Shown here piece after piece: positions 1-5,979 of a stretch of 17,897 nucleotides of DNA. The stretch's first letter is position 1. Each line of letters begins with the position of its first letter. The DNA lies in the NCBI GenBank assembly GCA_016200595.1, contig JACQEL010000895.1, positions 1-17,897 on the forward strand, given 5' to 3'. The notes under the pieces were generated by a model. It saw nothing but the letters and a program-made list of their open reading frames with translations. It ran no database searches and had not been told where the DNA came from. A program made the position numbers and the translations under genes. Origin of the DNA: Deltaproteobacteria bacterium. GTDB taxonomy: Bacteria; Desulfobacterota; Binatia; Bin18.

Positions 1-2
1 CC

Positions 3-125
3 GGCGCTCAAACCTTCGTCACAATCCGCACTGTCCTCTCAACTGCAAAAAAACAAGGCTGGCACATCCTCAACACCCTCACCCAACCCCCTGATACCCT
101 CCTCCGTATTCTCAAAACAGCTTAG
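3..125 (+). CDS. Transposase C-terminal fragment (IS66-like), 5' part outside the window
   Basis: An open frame enters from the left edge and ends at TAG 123-125, giving 40 visible residues. They include TFVTIRTVLSTAKKQGW followed by an ILNTLTQPPDTLL stretch. This resembles the extreme C-terminus of IS66-family transposases (a TFxxLRSVxxTAKKQG pattern, then a hydrophobic tail), recognised from family knowledge and not from a search. Only the tail is visible, so catalytic residues and intactness cannot be judged. The sequence just after the stop, with GGCTGGGCTGTAAC ending near 141, could be the element's right end, but the other end is outside the window. Family assignment is moderate; coding status is likely. 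Confidence 0.5.
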   Translation, partial: GAQTFVTIRTVLSTAKKQGWHILNTLTQPPDTLLRILKTA

Positions 126-207
126 GAGGCTGGGCTGTAACAACAAATGCAGGAACTAACGCTCTTTGGAGAAAAATAGGCAGAAGGAGAAAAAGGTACC
201 AAGAGCA

Positions 208-612
208 ATGAACAAACCTCCTGTCCGGCCCGTAAGCGTCACCATCGCCGCGCTCTTGATCACCTTTTATGCCGGCTTTTTTATCCTCTGGGACCTGATA
301 TCTCCATTTGAGCGCCTTTACACCGAGGGACCGGCAAGTGTCATACTGGGCATTCGCGTGTTCGGCATCTGGGCGCAGCTCATGCACGCCTTGCAGTTGA
401 GCGTTGCCGTCGCCTTGGTTTATGGTTTATGGACGATGCAGCGCTGGGGGTGGTGGCTAGTCCAGTTTGTCGCTGCTTATATGCTGTTGTCGAATCTAAT
501 CTGGGTGACTGTCTACCAGGAGATGAACCGGGTCTATTTCGGGTTTTTCTATCTCGTAATCGTGAACCTCCTTCTTATACTGACATACCCACACCGAGAG
601 CGGTTTGTGTGA
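208..612 (+). CDS. Small four-helix integral membrane protein, unknown function
   Basis: A 134-residue hydrophobic protein with four predicted membrane segments at about residues 10-30, 50-75, 80-102 and 108-126. The second and third are joined by a short Trp-rich turn (GLWTMQRWGWW), and the protein ends in a basic tail (PHRERFV). I do not recognise the family and see no catalytic motif. ATG 208 is preferred to the in-frame TTG 166: the extra 14 residues are highly charged and sit before the first helix, and purine-rich sequence (AAGGAGA 184-190, AAGAG 201-205) precedes the ATG. The stop at 612 lies 10 bases before the fabI start, so the two genes are probably co-transcribed and perhaps translationally coupled. 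A role linked to fatty-acid synthesis is only a guess from position. Confidence 0.75.
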   Translation: MNKPPVRPVSVTIAALLITFYAGFFILWDLISPFERLYTEGPASVILGIRVFGIWAQLMHALQLSVAVALVYGLWTMQRWGWWLVQFVAAYMLLSNLIWVTVYQEMNRVYFGFFYLVIVNLLLILTYPHRERFV

Positions 613-622
613 GGACAATCTT

Positions 623-1450
623 ATGAGTGATGCACAGAGCAGCCCCAGTAATTTTCTTGACTTCTCCGGCAAGACCGCCCTGGTCACTGGCGTGCTTGAT
701 CAGCATTCACAAGCGTGGTCGATCGCCAAGTATCTGCATGACGCCGGTGCCCGTGTCGCGCTGTCGATTCAGCGTAAGGCGATGCGCCGGCTGATGGGAG
801 ATATTCCCAAGCTGCTCGGTGATCCGCTCATTGTCGAGTGTGAGGTTGGCAAGGATGAAGAGATTCATAAGGCTTTGACCGAGGTGGGCCAGGCTTTTGG
901 CCATATCGACATTCTTATTCACTCCATCGGCTATGCTCCGCCGCGGTCTTTTGAGCACCGCTTCGTAGAAATCACCAGAGAGGACTTTGCGCTGGCCATG
1001 GACGTGAGTGCGTATTCTTTGATTGCCCTGGCCCGTGGCGCTCTGCCTTTCATGCGCGAGCGTGGAGGCAGTATTCTGGCTCTCACTTACCTGGCTGGTG
1101 AAAGGGTGATCCCTGGTTACCAGCTCATGAGTATTACCAAAGCGGCGCTTGATAATGTTATTAAAAACCTGGCCTATGACCTTGGGCAACAGCGCATCCG
1201 TGTGAACGGGCTTTCTCCCGGCCCAAATCCTTCTAGAGCTGCGACGAGCATTCCAGGTTTTTCCCTGATGCAAGAACACGTCAAAGAGTTTTCTCCTCTG
1301 CAATGCGAAATTATGAACGACGATGTGGGCAAGGCGGCACTTTTCTTATGCAGTCCGCTGGCTGAGAAGATTACCGGCGAAATTATCCATATCGACGGTG
1401 GCTACAACATCATGGGAATGACGCTGCAACGGCCGGAAGGACGAGAGTGA
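623..1450 (+). CDS. fabI: Enoyl-[acyl-carrier-protein] reductase, FabI type
   Basis: A 275-residue short-chain dehydrogenase with the FabI signature. The family reduces the enoyl-ACP double bond with NAD(P)H in type II fatty-acid synthesis, in the cytoplasm. The N-terminal cofactor site is GVLDQHSQAWSIA (residues 23-35), in the FabI arrangement rather than the usual TGxxxGIG. The active site is LTYLAGERVIPGYQLMSITK, giving Tyr156, Tyr166 and Lys173, which align with E. coli Tyr146, Tyr156 and Lys163. SPGPNPSRAATSIPGF (198-213) matches the substrate-loop region and IDGGYNIMGM the C-terminus. Length is normal for FabI. ATG 623 is chosen over the in-frame TTG 605 because GAGGA (611-615) is well placed. 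Ile97 occupies the position of E. coli Gly93. A FabI paralogue with another enoyl substrate cannot be excluded. Confidence 0.85.
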   Translation: MSDAQSSPSNFLDFSGKTALVTGVLDQHSQAWSIAKYLHDAGARVALSIQRKAMRRLMGDIPKLLGDPLIVECEVGKDEEIHKALTEVGQAFGHIDILIHSIGYAPPRSFEHRFVEITREDFALAMDVSAYSLIALARGALPFMRERGGSILALTYLAGERVIPGYQLMSITKAALDNVIKNLAYDLGQQRIRVNGLSPGPNPSRAATSIPGFSLMQEHVKEFSPLQCEIMNDDVGKAALFLCSPLAEKITGEIIHIDGGYNIMGMTLQRPEGRE

Positions 1451-1474
1451 CACAGACGTCTTTTCTCCATCTCC

Positions 1475-1691
1475 CGCCTTGCGGCAATGGCGTTAAGTTA
1501 AGGAGCGAACCCGTGCTTCGACTTCGCCGCTGCCGCGGCTACGCTCAGCACGAACGGCCAATGTTCTCCGATTTTCCCCATCCCGTTCGCCCTGAGCCCT
1601 TCGACAAGCTCAGGACAGGCTACGCGGAGCGGAGTCGAAGGGCCGCGTCCCGCCAGAGACCGTGCTAACTTAACGCCATTGCGCCTTGCGG
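1475..1691. repeat. 10-bp target-site duplication flanking MITE-A copy 1
   Basis: CGCCTTGCGG occurs at 1475-1484 and again at 1682-1691, exactly abutting the two ends of the inverted-repeat element. Removing the element and one copy restores CTCCCGC-CTT-GCGGGAG, a 7-bp stem with a 3-base loop. The duplication is perfect, which shows both true termini and suggests a recent insertion into a pre-existing palindromic repeat. Confidence 0.85.
1485..1681. mobile_element. MITE-like element, family A copy 1 (197 bp)
   Basis: Perfect 16-bp terminal inverted repeats: CAATGGCGTTAAGTTA at 1485-1500 and its reverse complement at 1666-1681. There is no credible gene inside. The interior has two facing repeat modules (1515-1557 and 1583-1642) of the TTCGAC...GCTCAG...CGAACGG type. 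A second copy lies at 15518-15691 in the opposite orientation. Flanking 10-bp direct repeats confirm transposition. Duplications of this length are known for IS4- and ISAs1-type transposases, so mobilisation by such an enzyme encoded elsewhere is inferred. With the two neighbouring hairpins it accounts for most of the gene-free stretch 1451-1808. Confidence 0.85.
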
Positions 1692-1742
1692 GAGAGGGTT
1701 GGGGTGAGAGTTATATTGTCGTCGGCTTTTCCCTTACTCTAG

Positions 1743-1763
1743 CCCTCTCCCAGAGGGAGAGGG
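1743..1763. repeat. Perfect GC-rich hairpin repeat upstream of the hydrolase gene
   Basis: CCCTCTCCC-AGA-GGGAGAGGG forms a 9-bp perfect stem with a 3-base loop. It has no following T-run, so it is not an obvious intrinsic terminator. It resembles the broken palindrome at 1471-1484/1682-1694 (CTCCC...GGGAGAGGG), suggesting that both belong to one extragenic palindrome family. Confidence 0.6.
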
Positions 1764-1808
1764 AACCCGCTATAGTTCCGCTGACTGTCGAACAGAGGAG
1801 GGCTTATT

Positions 1809-2966
1809 ATGCAAACCGTCAACCCCAAAGAAGTCGGTGTCGATCCGCAACGTGTAGAGCGACTGTTCTCAGCTATCGAACGCAAGGTAAATGAGGGCTG
1901 GCTCTACGGTGGGGCCTTTCTCCTCGCGCGCCGGGGCAAGGTCGTCGCCGCTCGTGGTGTAGGGCAGACAGAACCGAAGAAGAATCGGGCCGCCAAGCCC
2001 GATGATATTTTTTGTTTGTTCTCGACCTCTAAGCCAATCACCGCCACCATGCTGCTCATGAAAGCGGATCAGGGCGAGGTGCGGCTGTGTGACAAAGTCG
2101 CGGACTATATTCCTGAATTTTCTACCAATGGTAAACGCAGCATCACCATCTCTCAGGTGCTTACTCATACGGCCGGTTTCCCCAATCTGGCGCCGGACTG
2201 GCCGATGCCGAAGTGGGCTGATTGGGATGCGACCATTGCGCGCATCTGTGCTCAAGCGCTAGAACACGAGCCCGGCACTGCCGTGCATTATCATGCGCTT
2301 ACCGGCTCGTGGATTCTGGCTGAGATTGCTCGCCGGGTCGATGGCGGCAAGCGCAGCTTCGCGCAGATGTGCGTAGAGGACTTATATGGGCCGTTGGGCA
2401 TGAAGGATTCGCATATGGGCGTGCGACCGGATATGCAAGCGCGTCGCGTGCCGGTCCAAGCCCTTGATAGCGGTGGTGCGCCGTTCCCTATCGAGTTTCT
2501 CGAAGCCTTTAACGAAATCCAGACTGCCGCGGTCCCGGGAGGCGGATCTTATTCGACGGTATTCGACCTGGCGCGGTTTTACCAGATGTGGCTCAATGGT
2601 GGGGAACTGGATGGCATGCGGATTCTGAGCCCGGCTATAGTTGATCTCGCAACGACGATTCACACTGGTGATATGGAAGACCGTTTAATCGAGCCTATCC
2701 GCGTCGCCATGCAGTGGCCAAAGATTCCGGCCAACCGCGGCCTAGGGTTCTGGATGCGTGGAACGGGGATTTTCCCGACCTATTTCGGCTCGCTTTCTTC
2801 ACCGCGCACTTTCGGTCACGCTGGTGCTAGCAGCATCATGGCATGGGCAGATCCAGCCCGGGAACTAATTTTCGTCGGCCTCACCAGCGGCCTGATCCAG
2901 GAGCCGCGCAGTATCCTGCGCTGGCATCTGTTCGCTGACCTCGCTCAGGCCTGTGTGGTGGACTAG
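1809..2966 (+). CDS. Serine hydrolase of the beta-lactamase / class C-like (EstB) family
   Basis: A 385-residue protein of the penicillin-binding/beta-lactamase fold. The nucleophile motif SxxK is S72-T-S-K75, in FCLFSTSKPITATMLL. The conserved LTHTAGF follows at 118-124. The second motif aligns at Y161-H-A, in place of the usual YxN or YxS. The third motif is H337-A-G in FGHAGASS, equivalent to KTG or HTG. No signal peptide is visible, which favours a cytoplasmic esterase or peptidase-like hydrolase over a secreted antibiotic-resistance enzyme; the substrate is unknown. The start is fixed by AGAGGAGGG at 1794-1802, seven bases before ATG 1809. It lies alone between two MITE-bearing spacers, so it is probably its own transcription unit. 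Confidence 0.85.
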   Translation: MQTVNPKEVGVDPQRVERLFSAIERKVNEGWLYGGAFLLARRGKVVAARGVGQTEPKKNRAAKPDDIFCLFSTSKPITATMLLMKADQGEVRLCDKVADYIPEFSTNGKRSITISQVLTHTAGFPNLAPDWPMPKWADWDATIARICAQALEHEPGTAVHYHALTGSWILAEIARRVDGGKRSFAQMCVEDLYGPLGMKDSHMGVRPDMQARRVPVQALDSGGAPFPIEFLEAFNEIQTAAVPGGGSYSTVFDLARFYQMWLNGGELDGMRILSPAIVDLATTIHTGDMEDRLIEPIRVAMQWPKIPANRGLGFWMRGTGIFPTYFGSLSSPRTFGHAGASSIMAWADPARELIFVGLTSGLIQEPRSILRWHLFADLAQACVVD

Positions 2967-3024
2967 GAGAGGGGTTGGGTGCTAGGTGCTAGGGGTTGGG
3001 TTTAAGATCCAGACCTCAGTAGTG

Positions 3025-3218
3025 TAGGGTCGTGTCTACGTTAAAACTGTGCGTTGAGAGTGCCCTTCGACTTCACCGCCTGCGGCGGTTACGCTCAGGG
3101 CGAACGGAGAAAAAAGGCAGCAAACAAGCCCCGTTCGTGCTGAGCGTAGCGGCAGCGAAGTCGAAGCATGAACACATTTGCCCTGACAGCTACGCACAGA
3201 TTTGGAGTAGACGCGCTA
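3025..3218. mobile_element. MITE-like element, family B copy 1 (194 bp)
   Basis: The left end TAGGGTCGTGTCTAC (3025-3039) continues to CTGTGCGTTG. The right end, read inward on the minus strand, is TAGCGCGTCTACTCC continuing to ATCTGTGCGTAG. These are imperfect inverted termini of about 25-30 bp. The interior holds two facing modules (3063-3107 and 3131-3167) of the same type as in family A. A second copy lies at 10695-10889, inverted. No clear target duplication was found (GTAGTG/GTAGGG is only suggestive). The element fills most of the gap 2967-3264; the remainder is a short GGTTGGG/GTGCTAG-rich stretch after the hydrolase gene. Confidence 0.75.
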
Positions 3219-3222
3219 GTAG

Positions 3223-3239
3223 GGTGGGCAATGCCCACC
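3223..3239. repeat. GGTGGGC/GCCCACC hairpin repeat
   Basis: GGTGGGC-AAT-GCCCACC is a perfect 7-bp stem with a 3-base loop, abutting the right end of MITE-B copy 1 and 25 bases before the DUF2760 start. Short GTGGGCAATGCCCAC-type palindromes are common extragenic repeats in bacteria. There is no T-run, so a terminator role is unlikely. Confidence 0.6.
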
Positions 3240-3264
3240 TTCCTCTCTTAGAGAAGGGATAGCC

Positions 3265-3984
3265 TTGCAAGCGAAACTAAAACCTTTTGCGCTGATTCTG
3301 ATCGTGCTCCTTGCGGTGGTGCTGGCGGTAGGCAACTACGTGGTGATGACCCAAGCCCCGTTTGGTAATTGTCTTATCGGCTCTCAGGCACTGGTAGGGG
3401 CTGACCTGGGTGGGTATGGGTCTCCTGGTTGTCCCAACTACATGTATTACTTCGTCGGCGCACCGCTGGTCGTTGGCCTCTTATTGCTGCTGATCCTGCC
3501 CAACCTGGTAACGAGAGAAGAGAGGGCTCAAGAGGCGAAACCAGCTCCTGCCCAGCCCGAGAGCAGAAAAGCGGCTCCTCCGCCTCCGCCACCAAAGCCC
3601 ACAACCGAGGCTGCGGTGCAACTGCTCGCCCTCTTCCAGCGGGAAGGACGGTTAGTAGACTTTCTACGCGAAGACATCCAGCCCTACGATGATAGTCAGA
3701 TTGGCGCGGCGGTGCGCGAGATTCACAAAGCGTGTCGTCAGGTCCTGACCGAGCACCTCACACTGGAGCCGGTATTGAATGGGCAGGAGGGGGACGAAGT
3801 GACTGTCCCTCAAGGTTTTGATCCTTCGGCCGTTCGTCTGACCGGCAACGTAAGTGGTGAACCGCCTTTCCGCGGATCGCTGCGGCACGCGGGTTGGCGT
3901 GCCGCTCAGGTCAAACTTCCTGCCCAGCCGGCAGGGCAAGATCCCAAAATTGTCGCGCCGGCAGAGGTGGAGATTCCTGAGTAG
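3265..3984 (+). CDS. DUF2760 protein with N-terminal membrane anchor
   Basis: A 239-residue protein with two membrane helices (about 7-27 and 62-82). Between them is a short extracytoplasmic loop with Cys36 and Cys56, which could form a disulfide. A Pro-rich linker (92-113, with a run of Pro) leads to a cytoplasmic C-terminal domain (115-219) that I recognise as DUF2760: LLALFQREGRLVDFLRED, then DDSQIGAAVREIHKACR, the VTVPQGFDPSAVRLTGNV core and a GEPPFRGSLRHAGW end. The biochemical function is unknown. DUF2760 genes are often found beside divergent Hsp70 genes, as here, so a chaperone partner or membrane tether is inferred. Translation starts at TTG 3265, supported by AGAAGGGA at 3252-3259; no better-placed ATG exists. 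The decarboxylase gene separates it from the Hsp70 pair. Confidence 0.8.
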   Translation: MQAKLKPFALILIVLLAVVLAVGNYVVMTQAPFGNCLIGSQALVGADLGGYGSPGCPNYMYYFVGAPLVVGLLLLLILPNLVTREERAQEAKPAPAQPESRKAAPPPPPPKPTTEAAVQLLALFQREGRLVDFLREDIQPYDDSQIGAAVREIHKACRQVLTEHLTLEPVLNGQEGDEVTVPQGFDPSAVRLTGNVSGEPPFRGSLRHAGWRAAQVKLPAQPAGQDPKIVAPAEVEIPE

Positions 3985-4012
3985 ACAACCACCGTGGAGC
4001 GAAAGAGCCAAC

Positions 4013-4041
4013 GTAGAGACGCCCCGCCGGGGCATCTCTAC
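4013..4041. repeat. 29-base hairpin repeat (GTAGAGA...TCTCTAC)
   Basis: GTAGAGA (4013-4019) pairs with TCTCTAC (4035-4041), and GCCCC (4021-4025) pairs with GGGGC (4029-4033), with one C/A mismatch and loop GCC. GTAGAGACG-type palindromes are dispersed extragenic repeats in several bacterial groups. It lies 28 bases after the DUF2760 stop. A terminator role is doubtful because no T-run follows. Confidence 0.6.
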
Positions 4042-4058
4042 TGAAACCCGTGGTTTGT

Positions 4059-4114
4059 TTGTGGTGCCGCCGTCTCGGCGGCCTCAGGCGGCAGGCGGGA
4101 CGCCTGCACCACAA
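4059..4114. repeat. Three-way-junction palindromic repeat
   Basis: A closing stem TTGTGGTGC (4059-4067)/GCACCACAA (4106-4114) encloses two hairpins: GCCGCC-GTCTC-GGCGGC (4066-4082) and GCAGGCG-GGA-CGCCTGC (4091-4107). The junction bases overlap by one or two, so not all pairs form at once. It is probably a dispersed extragenic repeat. It sits in the spacer between the DUF2760 gene and the decarboxylase gene, at the place where the chaperone operon appears interrupted. Confidence 0.6.
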
Positions 4115-4223
4115 TGGCGCTACCCGCTAGCTCGGGTATCCTGTCTCTCGTGACCAGGAATTTGATATGCATCCGCATAGTGGTAGGTTAGCGACATGAG
4201 TGTGGTACTGTACTAAATTAACT

Positions 4224-5861
4224 ATGGAAACCTCGCAGAGTATTGGCACCTATCTTATCCAACGGCTCCATGCCTACGGCGTGCGCCACGTGTTCGGTGT
4301 GCCGGGAGATTATGTACTGGGCTTTTTCCAGCAACTGGTTGAAAGCCCCTTGCAAGTCATTAACACCTGTGATGAACAAGGCGCGGGTTTTGCTGCGGAT
4401 GCTTATGCGCGTGTCCACGGTCTAGGGGTGGTGTGCATCACGTACTGTGTTGGCGGCCTGAAGGTGGCAAATACCACGGCTCAAGCGTTTGCCGAGAAGT
4501 CGCCCGTGGTCGTCATCAGTGGGGCGCCGGGCACCAATGAACGGGTGAAGAACCCTCTATTGCATCACAAGGTGCGGGACTTCGACACCCAACTCAAGGT
4601 GTTCGAGCAACTCACGATCGCCTCCACGGTGTTACACGATCCTGAGACCGCCTTTCGGGAAATCGACCGAGTACTGGCAGCGGCACTGCGTTACAAACGG
4701 CCAGTCTATATCGAAATCCCTCGCGACATGGTTTCCGCACCTGGCCTTGCCTTGCACAGACCCCCGGAAATGCAGGATGTCAGCGACCCTGACGCTCTGA
4801 GCGAAGCTATCCGTGAAGCGGGTGATATGATTAACCGTGCCAAGCAGCCTGTCATCATCGCCGGTATAGAGCTTCATCGCTTCGGACTCCAGGATGCTTT
4901 ACTCCAGCTCATCGAGAAGACCAATATCCCGGTTGCCTCCCTGCTCTTGAGCAAATCGGTCATCGCTGAGCGCCATCCGCGGTATCTGGGTGTTTACGAG
5001 GGCGCCTTAGGTTACGAAGATGTGCGTGCCTATGTCGAAGCCAGTGACTGCCTCATCCTGCTCGGCGCCATCATGAATGATATGGACCTGGGCATGTACA
5101 CGGCAAACATCAACTTGGGACGCTCGATTTATGCGACCAGCGAGAGAACCTCCATTCGTTACCACATCTACGAGGGGATCCTGCTGCAGGATTTCCTGCA
5201 AAGGCTGAGCGTTGCCAACATTACGCCGCGGGAAACCGGGCCGATCCCGCATCCGGTGATGCCCGCGGCGTTCTCGCCTGTGCCAGGACAGAAAGTCACA
5301 GTCCAGCGAGTGTTCCAGCGGTTGAATGCTTTTCTGGACGATACTACAGTGGTGATCGCCGAGCCGGGAGATGCGCTGTTTGGGAGCGCCGACTTATTCA
5401 TTCATGGCCACACGGAGTTTCTCTCGCCGGCCTACTATACGTCGATGGGATTTGCCGTGCCCGCCTGCATTGGGGCGCAATTGGCGAACCCGCAACGGCG
5501 TCCGTTGGTGATTGTCGGTGACGGTGGCTTTCAGATGACCGGTATGGAACTGTCCACTGCCGTACGGTTTCATTTGAATCCGATTGTGGTGGTGTTAAAC
5601 AACTATGGCTATGGGACTGAACGTCCCTTGTTAGACGGCCCTTTCAATGACATTCTGCCCTGGCAATTCAGCCGCATTCCAGAAATCCTGGGAAGCGGCA
5701 AAGGGTTTAGTGTCGAGACGGAAGAGCAACTCGACGCCGCACTCCAAGCCGCCCGCGCTTACACGGACAGCTTCTGTATTTTGGATATTCATCTGGCTCC
5801 CCATGACATCTCACCCGCGTTGCAGCGTATGACCAATATGCTGGGGAAACGGGTGAAATAA
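4224..5861 (+). CDS. Thiamine-diphosphate 2-oxoacid decarboxylase (pyruvate/indolepyruvate decarboxylase family)
   Basis: A 545-residue ThDP enzyme expected to decarboxylate a 2-oxo acid to an aldehyde in the cytoplasm. All catalytic residues of the pyruvate decarboxylase type can be placed: Asp29 in VPGDY, Glu51 in CDEQGAGFAADAYAR (the cofactor-activating Glu), the His114-His115 pair in LLHHKVRDFD, and Glu466 in NNYGYGTERPLLDG, which aligns with the GYTIE motif. The ThDP/Mg signature starts at GDGG (432-435) and ends at NN (459-460). This favours a true decarboxylase over acetolactate synthase or benzaldehyde lyase; pyruvate, indolepyruvate, phenylpyruvate or a branched 2-oxo acid are all possible. 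The start ATG 4224 matches the usual N-terminus (ETSQSIGTYLIQRL). The upstream GTG 4200 would add eight atypical residues, and neither has a good ribosome-binding site. The gene lies unexpectedly between DUF2760 and Hsp70 genes. Confidence 0.87.
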   Translation: METSQSIGTYLIQRLHAYGVRHVFGVPGDYVLGFFQQLVESPLQVINTCDEQGAGFAADAYARVHGLGVVCITYCVGGLKVANTTAQAFAEKSPVVVISGAPGTNERVKNPLLHHKVRDFDTQLKVFEQLTIASTVLHDPETAFREIDRVLAAALRYKRPVYIEIPRDMVSAPGLALHRPPEMQDVSDPDALSEAIREAGDMINRAKQPVIIAGIELHRFGLQDALLQLIEKTNIPVASLLLSKSVIAERHPRYLGVYEGALGYEDVRAYVEASDCLILLGAIMNDMDLGMYTANINLGRSIYATSERTSIRYHIYEGILLQDFLQRLSVANITPRETGPIPHPVMPAAFSPVPGQKVTVQRVFQRLNAFLDDTTVVIAEPGDALFGSADLFIHGHTEFLSPAYYTSMGFAVPACIGAQLANPQRRPLVIVGDGGFQMTGMELSTAVRFHLNPIVVVLNNYGYGTERPLLDGPFNDILPWQFSRIPEILGSGKGFSVETEEQLDAALQAARAYTDSFCILDIHLAPHDISPALQRMTNMLGKRVK

Positions 5862-5866
5862 CGATT

Positions 5867-5969
5867 AAAACGTAAAACGTAAGGAGTAATGAAGAAGAAA
5901 ACGTAAAACGTAAAAAGATGAAGAGGGTCCTTCCGGTTTTCTATTACGTTTTACGCTTTACGTTTTACT
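5867..5969. repeat. AAAACGTAAAACGTAA direct repeats with inverted partner
   Basis: AAAACGTAAAACGTAA occurs at 5867-5882 and again from 5898. A near-perfect inverted copy, TTACGTTTTACGCTTTACG, begins at 5944, so either left copy can pair with the right arm to form a long AT-rich hairpin. It occupies the 118-base spacer between the decarboxylase and the first Hsp70 gene and ends 11 bases before the Hsp70 start. It may be a dispersed repeat or a structured leader. The first left copy runs into AAGGAG and an ATG (5889) that opens only a five-codon frame. Confidence 0.65.
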
Positions 5970-5979
5970 CTTTTAACCT

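Noticed and set aside
707..1303. 198-codon minus-strand frame opposite fabI
   Set aside because: It lies wholly within an excellent FabI coding region and shows no domain.
1447..1668. Open frame across the first MITE after fabI
   Set aside because: It encodes only repeat modules and terminal repeats, with low-complexity Arg-rich residues and no ribosome site. Similar frames arise in the copies at 3032-3262 and 10719-10967 for the same reason.
4162..4190. Possible promoter before the decarboxylase (TTGATA then TAGGTT-like)
   Set aside because: The -35 match is fair but the -10 region is poor; too weak to annotate.
4200..4223. GTG 4200 as the decarboxylase start
   Set aside because: It would add WYCTKLT-type residues not typical of the family; ATG 4224 gives the expected N-terminus.
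3985..4223. Missing gene between DUF2760 and the decarboxylase
   Set aside because: The 239 bases are mostly palindromic repeats with no coding frame that has a start site or recognisable product.
5889..5906. Five-codon frame (MKKKT) behind a good AAGGAG
   Set aside because: It arises from the repeat itself; too short and without attenuation features, so not called as a leader peptide.
5867..5917. Two direct repeats suggesting a CRISPR array
   Set aside because: Only two short AT-rich copies with an inverted third arm, no regular spacers and no cas genes.
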